From Beijerinckiaceae bacterium (GTDB lineage Bacteria > Pseudomonadota > Alphaproteobacteria > Rhizobiales > Beijerinckiaceae), in the NCBI GenBank assembly GCA_947453205.1, contig CANGFT010000009.1, forward strand, positions 1-64,000: a stretch of DNA of 64,000 nt, in the 5' to 3' direction. The notes under the pieces were generated by a model, which was given only the letters and a program-made list of their open reading frames with translations, did no database searches and was not told the DNA's origin. Position numbers and translations under genes: made by a program. Within the stretch, counting starts at the first letter, position 1; each line of letters starts with the position of its first letter. Below are positions 9,975-18,157 of this stretch, one piece after another.

Positions 9975-10769
9975 TCACACGCCATATCTGGCGCATTGCT
10001 GACCAGCCCAGCTTGATGCTGGGGGCCTCTGCGCAATCTTGCCGCGCAGATTGAGCATCCCGCGCCACGCATGAACGACCTGCGTGTCAGGACGCATGAA
10101 CGCCAGGGCTGCGCGATCATCCGCATCGACGAGGGCGGGCGCTTCAACATCAATCAGCGGATAGAACCGGCTTTTCGTCGACACGACCGGCTCAAGATGC
10201 AACTGCCTGACAAAATACGTCAGCGCGCGCGGGCCGATCGACATCTTCTGCAAACGCCCCGGCATATCACGCCCAAACAAAATGCCGATCTCGCGCTTCA
10301 TCCGCACACGAAAGGTCGCCCAGGGCGCACGGACAGGAAGCGAAGTGGCCGCGCTCCAGTAAAGCTCCAGAAGCTCGGAGCCTTGCGGAATGCCTAGAAC
10401 TGCATTGTTGATGCGCTTGCCGTCATCCACCCATCCCATCGTATAGCTGTCAGCGCCATCAGTGAGCTGGTCAAGCACAATGCAATCTGCATCACACCAT
10501 AGCCCCCGCCCGAGCCGCATCAATTGCAGACGCACGATGTCTGAATAGAGTTCGAGCCGGTTTTGTTCGCGATAGGTGGAGATAGGCGGCGCTTCCGCCA
10601 GGATTTCGCGCACATCATAAACATCCACGCCCAGCCCCTGAGCGCGCAACGTCTCCGCTCCGTAGGTGTAGAGCTCCACCGGATGCCCGGCCGCGCGCAT
10701 CGAGGCGAGCGAAAGCCGCTCAAGCCAGGACACTGAGCCTTCCCAATATGTAACGATCGTACGCGGCAT
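9975..10769 (-). CDS. DXD-motif glycosyltransferase, GT32-like
   Basis: The 264-residue protein opens with IVTYWEGSVSWLERLSLAS, then has DIVRLQLMRLGRGLWCDAD. This matches the sugar-binding DXD region of GT32/alpha-1,4-GT-like enzymes: a Tyr/Asp-Ile-Val-Arg helix, then the metal-binding CDAD followed by CIVLD near residue 97. It probably transfers a sugar to a surface glycan in the cytosol. A GGGGGGA stretch lies just upstream of the ATG. It is divergent from the GT2-like gene at 10832 with only 62 bases between, so the promoters are shared or overlap. Confidence 0.8.
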   Translation of the reverse strand: MPRTIVTYWEGSVSWLERLSLASMRAAGHPVELYTYGAETLRAQGLGVDVYDVREILAEAPPISTYREQNRLELYSDIVRLQLMRLGRGLWCDADCIVLDQLTDGADSYTMGWVDDGKRINNAVLGIPQGSELLELYWSAATSLPVRAPWATFRVRMKREIGILFGRDMPGRLQKMSIGPRALTYFVRQLHLEPVVSTKSRFYPLIDVEAPALVDADDRAALAFMRPDTQVVHAWRGMLNLRGKIAQRPPASSWAGQQCARYGV

Positions 10770-10831
10770 GACGGCGGATCCCCCCGGCGCTTATAAGATC
10801 CCCGCAAAGCGCGCGCAACTCATGCTTTACA

Positions 10832-11407
10832 ATGATGACGGAAGCCTTTAGACGCAACTGTGGCGTTTCTGATGGGAAGGCGATGCGGACACCTCCCGAA
10901 ATTTCCGTCGTGATCAACAATTTCAACTACGCTCGGTTCTTGCCTGAAGCGATTGAGAGCGCGTTGAACCAGACCCGCAAGCCTGCGGAAATCATCCTCG
11001 TCGACGATGGCTCCACCGATGGCTCACAAGACTTTGTGAAGTCCGCCTACGACTCGCGCGTCACGCTGCTTGTAAGCGCAAATTTCGGGCAGCTGAACGC
11101 ACTGAAACTCGGAATCGCTGCAGCGAACAGCCCCTTCGTCGCGCTTCTTGATGCTGATGACCGCTGGCGGCCGGATCATCTATCCGCCGTCGCTGAAGTC
11201 TTGCAGACCAATCCCGAAGTGAATTTCGTCATCGCCAATAACACCAAATTCGGCGACGCCGAGGGCATCGGCTATTCGATCACGCAAAACGAAGACTATG
11301 GCTATACAACGCTGGCGGGGTTGACGCGAGAATGGCTCGGCGCCCCGACAAGTTGCCTCGTCATTGCTAAACAGCATTTGCAATTCTTGACCGCCTTCCC
11401 GAGATAA
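10832..11407 (+). CDS. GT2-family glycosyltransferase, truncated at the C-terminus
   Basis: The N-terminal GT-A fold is clear: ISVVINNFNYARFLPEAIES, LVDDGSTDGS with the first Asp motif, and ALLDADDRW with the metal-binding DAD. The product stops after 191 residues at LTAFPR, inside the acceptor-binding half where relatives normally run on for 100 residues or more. None of the three frames after 11407 restores a recognisable continuation; a converging GT25 gene begins within 84 bases. It is therefore probably a truncated, possibly non-functional gene. ATG 10883 (start MRTPPEIS), close behind GGGAAGG, is an alternative start that fits the domain better. Confidence 0.65.
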   Translation: MMTEAFRRNCGVSDGKAMRTPPEISVVINNFNYARFLPEAIESALNQTRKPAEIILVDDGSTDGSQDFVKSAYDSRVTLLVSANFGQLNALKLGIAAANSPFVALLDADDRWRPDHLSAVAEVLQTNPEVNFVIANNTKFGDAEGIGYSITQNEDYGYTTLAGLTREWLGAPTSCLVIAKQHLQFLTAFPR

Positions 11408-11490
11408 TAGACGGCGTCCACACAATCAGGAGCAGTATGCAGCGAAGCGAACGGGGAAGAAGAATGGTTGGAAGAAGCAATGGTTCTCAC

Positions 11491-12267
11491 TTATCGCCAC
11501 TCCAAAATCACAGGCTCCGCACCAATCCCACTCACCTGCGCCTTGATGCGAAACCATTCACGTTTAAGCCGTTTTGAGAGCGACAGCCTTGGAAGCATTG
11601 CTTTCCCACGATCGGAGATCTGCGACGAGAAAACCACGTCTGCTGGCGCAGTTTGTAGAGTATGTGCTTGAATGACTGGCAATGGCAGGAGGACATAAAC
11701 GTTCAGATTTCGATAGGCGCCATGCCAACGAGAGAAGAGATACATGTCAATAGGTATGCTCGGAAGCCGCGTGGCCCGTAAAAGTCTTTGGCAAGCATTA
11801 TTTGAGATCAGATAGCCAGCTGAACCGAGTGCTATCCCGCGTAAAGGGCGAAGTGGGCGTCCAGCCAAGTATGAACGAGTGCCTCCCAATAATACCCTCC
11901 GATCTGCTATAGCCTCAAGCTTAATTAAGTCTATTTCCGCAGGTATCTGAGCGGTCTGTTCGAGGATAGCGCCCAACTCGGTACTGAGACACACGTCATC
12001 CTCAAAAACAGCACCCCAATCTGAACCACTTTCGATAATATTTTGCCATGCCTTTTGGTGGCTTCGGATACAGCCGATCTCAGGGCGTGAAAGCGGGTAA
12101 ATGGCGGCAGGATCTTGCCATTCGGCACATTCCGCAGGCGCCATCAGTCTTCCATCCACCGCTGATAGGCGCTCAAATAATATACCGGCTGCCCGCGCTT
12201 GCGCCTCGAAATGGATGAGGCGCTCCGTTGCTTGATCCAGGTTGATCACAAAAGCAGCCAACGACAT
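11491..12267 (-). CDS. GT25-family (LPS/LOS-type) glycosyltransferase
   Basis: The 258-residue protein starts LAAFVINLDQATERLIHFE, the hallmark start of GT25 enzymes such as lipooligosaccharide galactosyltransferases. It continues with AVDGR and IGCIRSHQKAWQ, then WGAVFEDDVCLS with the acidic EDD motif near residue 88. A C-terminal SRWHGAYRNLNVYV segment completes the family pattern. It probably adds a hexose to lipopolysaccharide or another glycan. AGGAG lies seven bases before the ATG. It converges with the truncated GT2 gene, and no other minus-strand gene is close enough to be its operon partner. Confidence 0.88.
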   Translation of the reverse strand: MSLAAFVINLDQATERLIHFEAQARAAGILFERLSAVDGRLMAPAECAEWQDPAAIYPLSRPEIGCIRSHQKAWQNIIESGSDWGAVFEDDVCLSTELGAILEQTAQIPAEIDLIKLEAIADRRVLLGGTRSYLAGRPLRPLRGIALGSAGYLISNNACQRLLRATRLPSIPIDMYLFSRWHGAYRNLNVYVLLPLPVIQAHTLQTAPADVVFSSQISDRGKAMLPRLSLSKRLKREWFRIKAQVSGIGAEPVILEWR

Positions 12268-13237
12268 CTCGATCTCCTATCGTAGTTAGGTGAAGCTCAA
12301 CCTGTTTAGCAATGCGGCTCCAGCCGACTGAATAAGTCAACTTCGACGCGGAAATGAGTAGGCTGCGATTGCTGGAAAGAAAGCTTTGTAATTCTCAAGC
12401 TACATCAATGTATCGTGAAGATCAAGCTAACTCTACCGCAAGCCATAACTGCTCATCGTTGACGTCACAATGCAGCGTTATATGGTTGCGATGCTTTATT
12501 GAGTAGCAGGTTCCGATAACATAAGTGTCCATATCCGTCGCCGCCAGGTTCCTGCTGAAGGTGCGTCATCCACTGCTTCATCATAGATACGCAGCGACAG
12601 TTGGCGCCGCTTCAATCCTACCGTCGCTGAGGAGCGTCGCAGACGAAAGCTGATTGTAAAGCTAAACGAGCAGCTTTGCTTGGCCGAGGAACAGATGGGT
12701 GCTTCACCGGACAAGCGAATGCGTTGGGCGGATACGGTGGGCAGAGAGAACCGCACTGCGTGCAACGCCCTTTGCGTGCGAAGCAGTCGTGATTTAGGAA
12801 CGCTGCAGGCTCTTTGCTGCTCGCAGTGCGCTACGGCGCCAAGCTTTGCTGGCCACAGCAATTGGAATGACAGCTATTGAGATTGACGTACTTGCTGAAC
12901 CGCTCGATACAATCACTCGTTTGTCCAAGCTGCGGACGCAGGGAGCCTGGACCCGGAGCTGCCTGCAGCGTCAAAATACCGGATGTTTATCCATCTAAGT
13001 CAGACAAAACGCAGTGGGAAAGAAGCAGCTCTCTGTTTCAGTGCATAACGCAGCCGCCAAGCGCCTGTTGTGGGGTGTTTGGCGACTGTTCGCCCAACCC
13101 TCTTGTGTGTAATCAGCCAATCCGAATAAATTATTAAAAACAGTTCTTTATAGACATTTATTTTGGCTCTGGACTATGCAATAAGGGATATGCTAGTGCT
13201 TGAAAAGGGAAAAATGCAACATTAAAAAATAAGTCAA
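12268..13237. other. Long gene-poor stretch in the surface island
   Basis: About 970 bases with no frame I can defend. Reading frames present (for example 12496-12861 minus and 12877-13137 plus) start at GTG/TTG, lack ribosome sites and have arbitrary composition with no motif. The right third, from about 13120, is AT-rich. It may be degraded sequence or long regulatory spacing ahead of the next glycosyltransferase. Confidence 0.5.
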
Positions 13238-13498
13238 ATGGAAAAAATCTTTTCCAGGCGCAATCGCGCGTTCATTCGGTCATCGGCATATGAAAAGCAA
13301 CGGATGAAGCTATTGCGAAGACTTAATGAGCATGCCTTTACTGGCCATGATAATGCGCAGATCAAAGCTCAGGAGCTCGCGCGAAACACCTTGCGCAAAT
13401 ACCGCAATCGTCGAAACATCGAGCGCAGCATCTGGGCGTCGCGCTCAACATTCCCGTCACGGCTAGGGCTGATGACCGCCGTCTATTTCAAAAGCTGA
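13238..13498 (+). CDS. Possible small basic protein (86 aa)
   Basis: An 86-residue frame begins at ATG 13238 and ends 19 bases before the exostosin-like gene. The product is very basic (MEKIFSRRNRAF, LRKYRNRRNIERS) and matches no family I know. There is no clear ribosome site, since the upstream sequence is A-rich. It could be a leader gene in the same transcript or a chance frame. Confidence 0.25.
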   Translation: MEKIFSRRNRAFIRSSAYEKQRMKLLRRLNEHAFTGHDNAQIKAQELARNTLRKYRNRRNIERSIWASRSTFPSRLGLMTAVYFKS

Positions 13499-13517
13499 CT
13501 GAAGAGAGAATGTCATC

Positions 13518-14507
13518 ATGCGCATAATTTGGCAGACGCAGCCCGGACAGCAAACGGAATTCGAGAAGGAGTTTTTGCTTGATGTTGTTTTTGCGAAAAT
13601 GCCTTGCACAGCCATTTTCGACAATGCGAGCTATTGCGCAGATGGCGCCGACGCAACCATCGTCTACTCCACCTTTCGTGAAAAGGCGGCGCCAGAGCTC
13701 TTGGACTATCTCGCCAGGAGCGAAGGCCACAGTCTTGTCCACCTCTCGGAAGAACAACTTCACCACGAAAACTCATATTACAAAAACGCGCGCGTCGTGC
13801 TCCGCTCCTACTATGATCCACGTATCACGGCTGCAAATGTCTTCACTCTACCGCTTGGATTTCAATCTGGATTCCTGAACAAACGCGATGAAATCGACTT
13901 CAGCATGAAAGAGCTGGTCTGGTGCTTTGCCGGCCAGATCAAAAGCAATCGCAAGAAAATGGTGAAGGAGCTCTCCAGGTTCGAACCGCATAAGATCGTG
14001 CTCACATCGCAGTGGGCAGATCCAAACGGGCTTTCAGTGGAACAGATGGCGCAAACTTACAAGCGCTCAATCTTCGCGCCCTGCCCCTTCGGAAATCGCA
14101 ATCCCGACTCGTTCCGCCTCATGGAATCACTTGAGCACGGATGCATTCCTGTCGTTCTTTGTTTTCTGGACCATGATCCCTTCCGTTATGTCATGGGCGA
14201 CCATCCCTTCATCATCGACCGCACATGGGCGCGTGCCGCAAAGCAAATGGAGGCTTTGCTCAACGACCCGGCGCGATTGCGCAAAAAGCAGGATGAGGTC
14301 GCGCGCTGGTATAAAGCTTATAAAGAAAAACTTTCAGCCGACATCGCCAAAATCTTCAGCGGCGCCAAGCATGAAGATCTCAGCTCAGAGCAATTCCAGC
14401 TACAAAAGAACGGCGTATCAGAACGGACACTCTTTCTTTATAATCTTTATTATGGCCGCGGCCTTATCCGACGCGCATTCCGCGCCATGGTGCATGCCTA
14501 CGCCTAA
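13518..14507 (+). CDS. Exostosin-like (GT47-type) glycosyltransferase
   Basis: The 329-residue protein has the exostosin C-lobe pattern: SIFAPCPFGNRNPDSFRLME followed by SLEHGCIPVVL near residues 190-215. There an invariant 'R..E....G.IPV' stretch contacts the nucleotide sugar. Upstream NARVVLRSYYD and FTLPLGFQSGF are also typical. There is no signal peptide, so it probably works in the cytosol on a surface glycan. GAAGAGAG precedes the ATG. It ends with a 4-base overlap with the converging gene at 14504. Confidence 0.78.
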   Translation: MRIIWQTQPGQQTEFEKEFLLDVVFAKMPCTAIFDNASYCADGADATIVYSTFREKAAPELLDYLARSEGHSLVHLSEEQLHHENSYYKNARVVLRSYYDPRITAANVFTLPLGFQSGFLNKRDEIDFSMKELVWCFAGQIKSNRKKMVKELSRFEPHKIVLTSQWADPNGLSVEQMAQTYKRSIFAPCPFGNRNPDSFRLMESLEHGCIPVVLCFLDHDPFRYVMGDHPFIIDRTWARAAKQMEALLNDPARLRKKQDEVARWYKAYKEKLSADIAKIFSGAKHEDLSSEQFQLQKNGVSERTLFLYNLYYGRGLIRRAFRAMVHAYA

Positions 14508-15328
14508 ACACTGAACCCATCGCTCAGGTCGAAAGACCGAGAAGGGATCATTCCTGACGTTGAGAATGAGCCCTCAACAATCTCACCGCAGCGCTTCGCG
14601 AAGAGCTCGATGTTTTCATTGAAGCGGGAATTATAAAGATGATAAAAACCACCATGATAGGTGGTGCCCACGCCAAAGCGTCCATAATTGGCCAGATGCC
14701 AGATGCTCCCGGGCGGATCCTTCTCGTAATGCGAGGGATAGAGCGCGCGATAGGAAACGCCGACCATCTCAGCTTCGAAAGACACATTCTCCGCAACATC
14801 CGCTTTGCGCTTGATGGCCATGAATGTTGGTCTGCGCAGATCGAGCCAGCACTGACGCCAGATGAGAAAGAAAGATGGCGCGGCGAAAATATGGTTGCGA
14901 TGGCCGATATGGTTGGAAACCTGCGCCAAGCCGATGAATGACTTATGTTTGCAGACGTAGTCAATGCATTTTCCGACGATCTCGCCATTCGTCGGCACGC
15001 AGTCGGCGTCAAAAAATCCGACCATATCGCTCTTGGCATGACGCATGATCCCGTCCATCCAAACGCCATGGACGATTTGCTCGCGCGTATATTTCAAGCC
15101 GACGCCAAAATGCCGCATGACGGCGCTCTGGGCCGCGATCATGCGCTCATCCATATTGGGCCATGCCAACGAATGCCACTCGATGCTCGCCAAGCCCACC
15201 CCCTTCAGAAGCCAAGATTCATACAAGTGAGATCCGCCCTCCGCAAGGCCTGTTTCAGGACGAAGTCGGAGCCATAAATGACGCCTGAGGCGACCATTCT
15301 TAAATTGAAGTGAGGCTCCCCGCGTCAC
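14504..15328 (-). CDS. GT-A-like glycosyltransferase of unknown family
   Basis: The 274-residue product contains DMVGFFDADCVPTN near residue 105, a DXD-type metal and nucleotide-sugar site. Helical segments precede it, and an RPTFMAIKRKADVAENVSFE stretch follows. The ends look typical of small bacterial glycan enzymes, but I cannot name the family. The start is uncertain: the frame opens with GTG behind GAGAA, and the first 55 residues show little relation to the fold, so translation may begin later. It converges with the exostosin-like gene (4-base overlap), and about 700 bases without a gene lie upstream. Confidence 0.6.
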   Translation of the reverse strand: MTRGASLQFKNGRLRRHLWLRLRPETGLAEGGSHLYESWLLKGVGLASIEWHSLAWPNMDERMIAAQSAVMRHFGVGLKYTREQIVHGVWMDGIMRHAKSDMVGFFDADCVPTNGEIVGKCIDYVCKHKSFIGLAQVSNHIGHRNHIFAAPSFFLIWRQCWLDLRRPTFMAIKRKADVAENVSFEAEMVGVSYRALYPSHYEKDPPGSIWHLANYGRFGVGTTYHGGFYHLYNSRFNENIELFAKRCGEIVEGSFSTSGMIPSRSFDLSDGFSV

Positions 15329-16031
15329 TTTTTCTCAGCGTTGAATGCAACTGCGTCCTATTTTAAAATTGGAGGCTCGGCAAGGAAGCGGGCGCCTATT
15401 ATGAATTCCCATTACCAGAACCGCGAGATTAGCCACTAGGTGGCGGTTAAGCCTCACCTGTAATTCCAGGCCACGGCATCCCATCGCGTCGCACCGCCTC
15501 GCTCCCCTATCCATCACCGAAGGTAAGCCCACGCTGGCACACGGATCGCCAGATAAGCACACCAACCACGTCGCCTGACCGGCTAGGGACCCCGTAAAAA
15601 ATGCGCTGCGCTAGCCCAAACAGACCCGAGGCACCCCCCGAGCGCCCGACTGCCTCGCCCCCTCAACCGGCAGCGGGGCCTTTCGATGAAAACGGGCCAA
15701 CGCTGGAATGCTTTCGCATGAAACACGATTCCTGAAGCAGGCCTGCATGATCTCATAGCATTCCATTAAGTAATTGATATAATATTCGAAGTAAGAGGCA
15801 TTCAAATATCTGCGCCGCCCCTTCCTCCACGGACGTGACCGCCGCACGCTCGTCCGCCCCAGCACAAGCCCATCGTCCCGGCTTGTGCGATGTGATGAAA
15901 GCACGGCAAGGTCGCCGAACGATCCAAGTATCGGCAAACCGAGCGCTGCCCGGACCGGACTCGCCGAGCCCGCGAGATGGAGATTGGCTGCTCGACTTGA
16001 TTTCCAACGATTTTGTTTCCAATATTCAGAC
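15329..16031. other. Gene-poor stretch upstream of the methyltransferase
   Basis: About 700 bases with no supported gene. The frame 15611-16147 (minus) overlaps the methyltransferase start and reads as low-complexity Arg/Ser/Ala. The last 250 bases contain a short AT-rich patch (15768-15800). I see no repeat pair, tRNA or transposase fragment. Confidence 0.5.
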
Positions 16032-16766
16032 ATGATTGAATCTCCTGAAAAGCGCCGGTACCTCTCCCGCATCCAGAAATGGCGAATCTCTTGGGAGCGG
16101 AAGAGAAATCTCCAACGCTTCGCGCATCTCGCAGACGAGCGTGTCATTGACTGGGGCTGGGACCAGATCCCCTACAATCGCCTCGCGCTTGTCTCAAAGC
16201 TGATTGGCGCAAAGCGTCACCCGTCTTATCTGGAGATCGGCTGCGCGAATGATGTCCTGTTCAACTCCGTGCCAGCCCTGCACAAGGTAGGCGTTGATCC
16301 GCTGTCGGGCGGCACCATCCGTGATACGTCTGACAACTTTTTCGCGACGAATACGCAGACTTTCGACGTCATTTTTGTCGACGGGCTGCATACCTACCAC
16401 CAGGTTCGCAGGGACATCAACAATTCGCTGGCGATTTTGAATGATGGCGGCTGGATCGCCTTCCATGATTCTTTGCCCGCAACATGGCTTGAGCAGCATG
16501 TGCCCAACATGTCGCGCGGCGACTGGACCGGAGACGTTTGGAAGGTCGCGTTCGAGCTCGCGCAGACGCCCGGCATCGAGTTTCGGCTCGCGCGCATCGA
16601 TCATGGCGTAGGCGTTCTGCGCAAGCTGACCTCTGGCCCCATCCGCCTGACAGACTTGCGCAGCGACCTCGACGATCGGCACTTCACTTACTATTTTGAC
16701 AATCTTGCATCGCTTCCCGTCACAAATTTCGAGGATGTGGCGAAGTGGATTGAATCGTCGAATTGA
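16032..16766 (+). CDS. Class I SAM-dependent methyltransferase (surface island)
   Basis: The 244-residue protein has the SAM-binding motif I in YLEIGCANDVLFNSV near residue 70, and an acidic post-motif TFDVIFVDGLHTYHQVRRDI near 113, typical of the Methyltransf_24/cephalosporin-hydroxylase-like group. NDGGWIAFHDSLP follows. Such enzymes in glycan clusters methylate sugars or are tied to surface polymer synthesis; the substrate here is unknown. The start at ATG 16032 (MIESPEKRRYLS) was chosen because the longer in-frame extension is compositionally unlike coding sequence. It precedes the epimerase by 195 bases. Confidence 0.78.
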   Translation: MIESPEKRRYLSRIQKWRISWERKRNLQRFAHLADERVIDWGWDQIPYNRLALVSKLIGAKRHPSYLEIGCANDVLFNSVPALHKVGVDPLSGGTIRDTSDNFFATNTQTFDVIFVDGLHTYHQVRRDINNSLAILNDGGWIAFHDSLPATWLEQHVPNMSRGDWTGDVWKVAFELAQTPGIEFRLARIDHGVGVLRKLTSGPIRLTDLRSDLDDRHFTYYFDNLASLPVTNFEDVAKWIESSN

Positions 16767-16961
16767 CGCAGTATGCGCGGAACTCGTGATTTTGATGAAG
16801 CGCAAGGGGCCAAAGGGGCAGCACGCAAGAAGGCCTCTTTTCCACAAGATAGTTTCTCGGCTTGAGCAAGATTTCAACAAACTGCGCTATAAGAAATGGT
16901 TGAGTTATTGAGCCTTTGACCATAAGCTTGGCATTGAGCAGGGCTCTGTTGTGAGGACCGA

Positions 16962-17909
16962 ATGAGCCGGAAATCTAGACGTATCCTTGTGACCGGCGGC
17001 GCCGGTTTTCTTGGGTCTCACTTGTGTGACCGGCTCATTGCGGCGGGCGACGAGGTGCTCTGCGTAGATAATTTCTTCACGGGCAGCCGTCGCAACATCG
17101 CCCATCTGTTGCAGCATCCACGCTTCGAGTTGCTGCGTCATGACGTGACCTTCCCGCTCTTCGTGGAGGTCGACCAGATCTATAATCTGGCCTGCCCAGC
17201 CTCGCCAGTCTTTTACCAGAGAGATCCTGTTCAGACGACAAAGACGAGCGTCATGGGCACGATCAATATGCTCGGCCTCGCCAAACGTCTGCACATTCCG
17301 ATGCTGCAAGCCTCCACATCGGAGGTCTATGGCGATCCGAACGTGCATCCGCAGACCGAGGAATATTGGGGCAATGTGAACCCTATCGGAATACGCGCGT
17401 GCTATGATGAAGGAAAGCGGTGCGCCGAAACTCTCGTCTTCGATTATGTCCGGCAGAACGGCGTAGCCGGTAAGGTGATCCGGATTTTCAATACCTATGG
17501 TCCGCGAATGCAGCCTGACGATGGTCGCGTTGTGTCCAACTTCATCATGCAGGCGTTGCAGAATAGTCCAATCACGATCTATGGCGAGGGCAATCAGACA
17601 CGTTCCTTTTGTTTTGTCGATGATCTTATCACAGGCATGGTCTGCATGATGGATACGCCAGCAGCGTTCACTGGCCCTATCAATCTGGGCAACCCCAACG
17701 AGTCCACCATCAGGCAGCTTGCCGAGCTCGTCATCGAGATGACCAACTCACGATCAAAGCTTGTCTTCGAGCCTTTGCCCCAGGATGATCCGCAACAACG
17801 TCAGCCGAACATTTCAAAGGCTCGCACCTCCTTGAATTGGGAGCCAAAGATCGAGCTTCAAGAAGGCCTGAAGCAAACCATCTCTTATTTCAAAGAAAAC
17901 TTCTGCTAA
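16962..17909 (+). CDS. NAD-dependent epimerase, UDP-glucuronate decarboxylase type
   Basis: UDP-xylose synthase converts UDP-glucuronate to UDP-xylose for glycan synthesis. The 315-residue extended SDR opens with [18 protein letters not shown], an NAD-binding GxxGxxG. It has [20 protein letters not shown] and [10 protein letters not shown], then the catalytic YDEGK in the YxxxK position near residue 147. These sequences are characteristic of the UXS branch rather than GalE. An alternative within the family would be a dTDP-glucose dehydratase-like enzyme, but the PASP and YDEGKR signatures argue against it. It supplies a donor to the nearby glycosyltransferases. Confidence 0.9.
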   Translation: MSRKSRRILVTGGAGFLGSHLCDRLIAAGDEVLCVDNFFTGSRRNIAHLLQHPRFELLRHDVTFPLFVEVDQIYNLACPASPVFYQRDPVQTTKTSVMGTINMLGLAKRLHIPMLQASTSEVYGDPNVHPQTEEYWGNVNPIGIRACYDEGKRCAETLVFDYVRQNGVAGKVIRIFNTYGPRMQPDDGRVVSNFIMQALQNSPITIYGEGNQTRSFCFVDDLITGMVCMMDTPAAFTGPINLGNPNESTIRQLAELVIEMTNSRSKLVFEPLPQDDPQQRQPNISKARTSLNWEPKIELQEGLKQTISYFKENFC

Positions 17910-17910
17910 G

Positions 17911-17937
17911 GCGCCTCGCGCTGACGGCGCATATTTT
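17911..17937 (+). terminator. Hairpin after the epimerase gene
   Basis: GCGCC at 17911-17915 can pair with GGCGC at 17926-17930, followed at once by ATATTTTG. The stem starts one base after the TAA stop of the epimerase. It is short, but the position and T-run fit a factor-independent terminator. Confidence 0.4.
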
Positions 17938-18157
17938 GTGATCGATCCACGGATCATATGTTCGTTTGAGCGGCGAGCATTGAATTTTTTTGAAATGTAA
18001 TTATTCAATGAATAAATTTTACGGCAAAAGAAAATAACATTTTAAACAAAAATTTAAGGCGATCCACTAAGATCGGCATGTGCGGCGCGCTGCTATAGAA
18101 GTCAGCGTCGATTGACACCGCATCCTCGATACGGGCAGATCGCCTGGAGTACGCATC

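Noticed and set aside
12496-12861. 121-residue frame on the minus strand
   Set aside because: Starts at GTG, has no ribosome site or motif and a Ser/Arg-rich composition typical of shadow frames.
12877-13137. 86-residue frame on the plus strand with several Cys
   Set aside because: TTG start, no ribosome site, no CxxC pattern of a real zinc protein.
15733-15750. Short sequence TTCCTGAAGCAGGCCT shared with about 29200-29215
   Set aside because: A 16-base match is expected by chance about once in a window of this size, and no flanking similarity was seen.
15611-16147. 178-residue frame on the minus strand
   Set aside because: Overlaps the well-supported methyltransferase start and has no recognisable segments.
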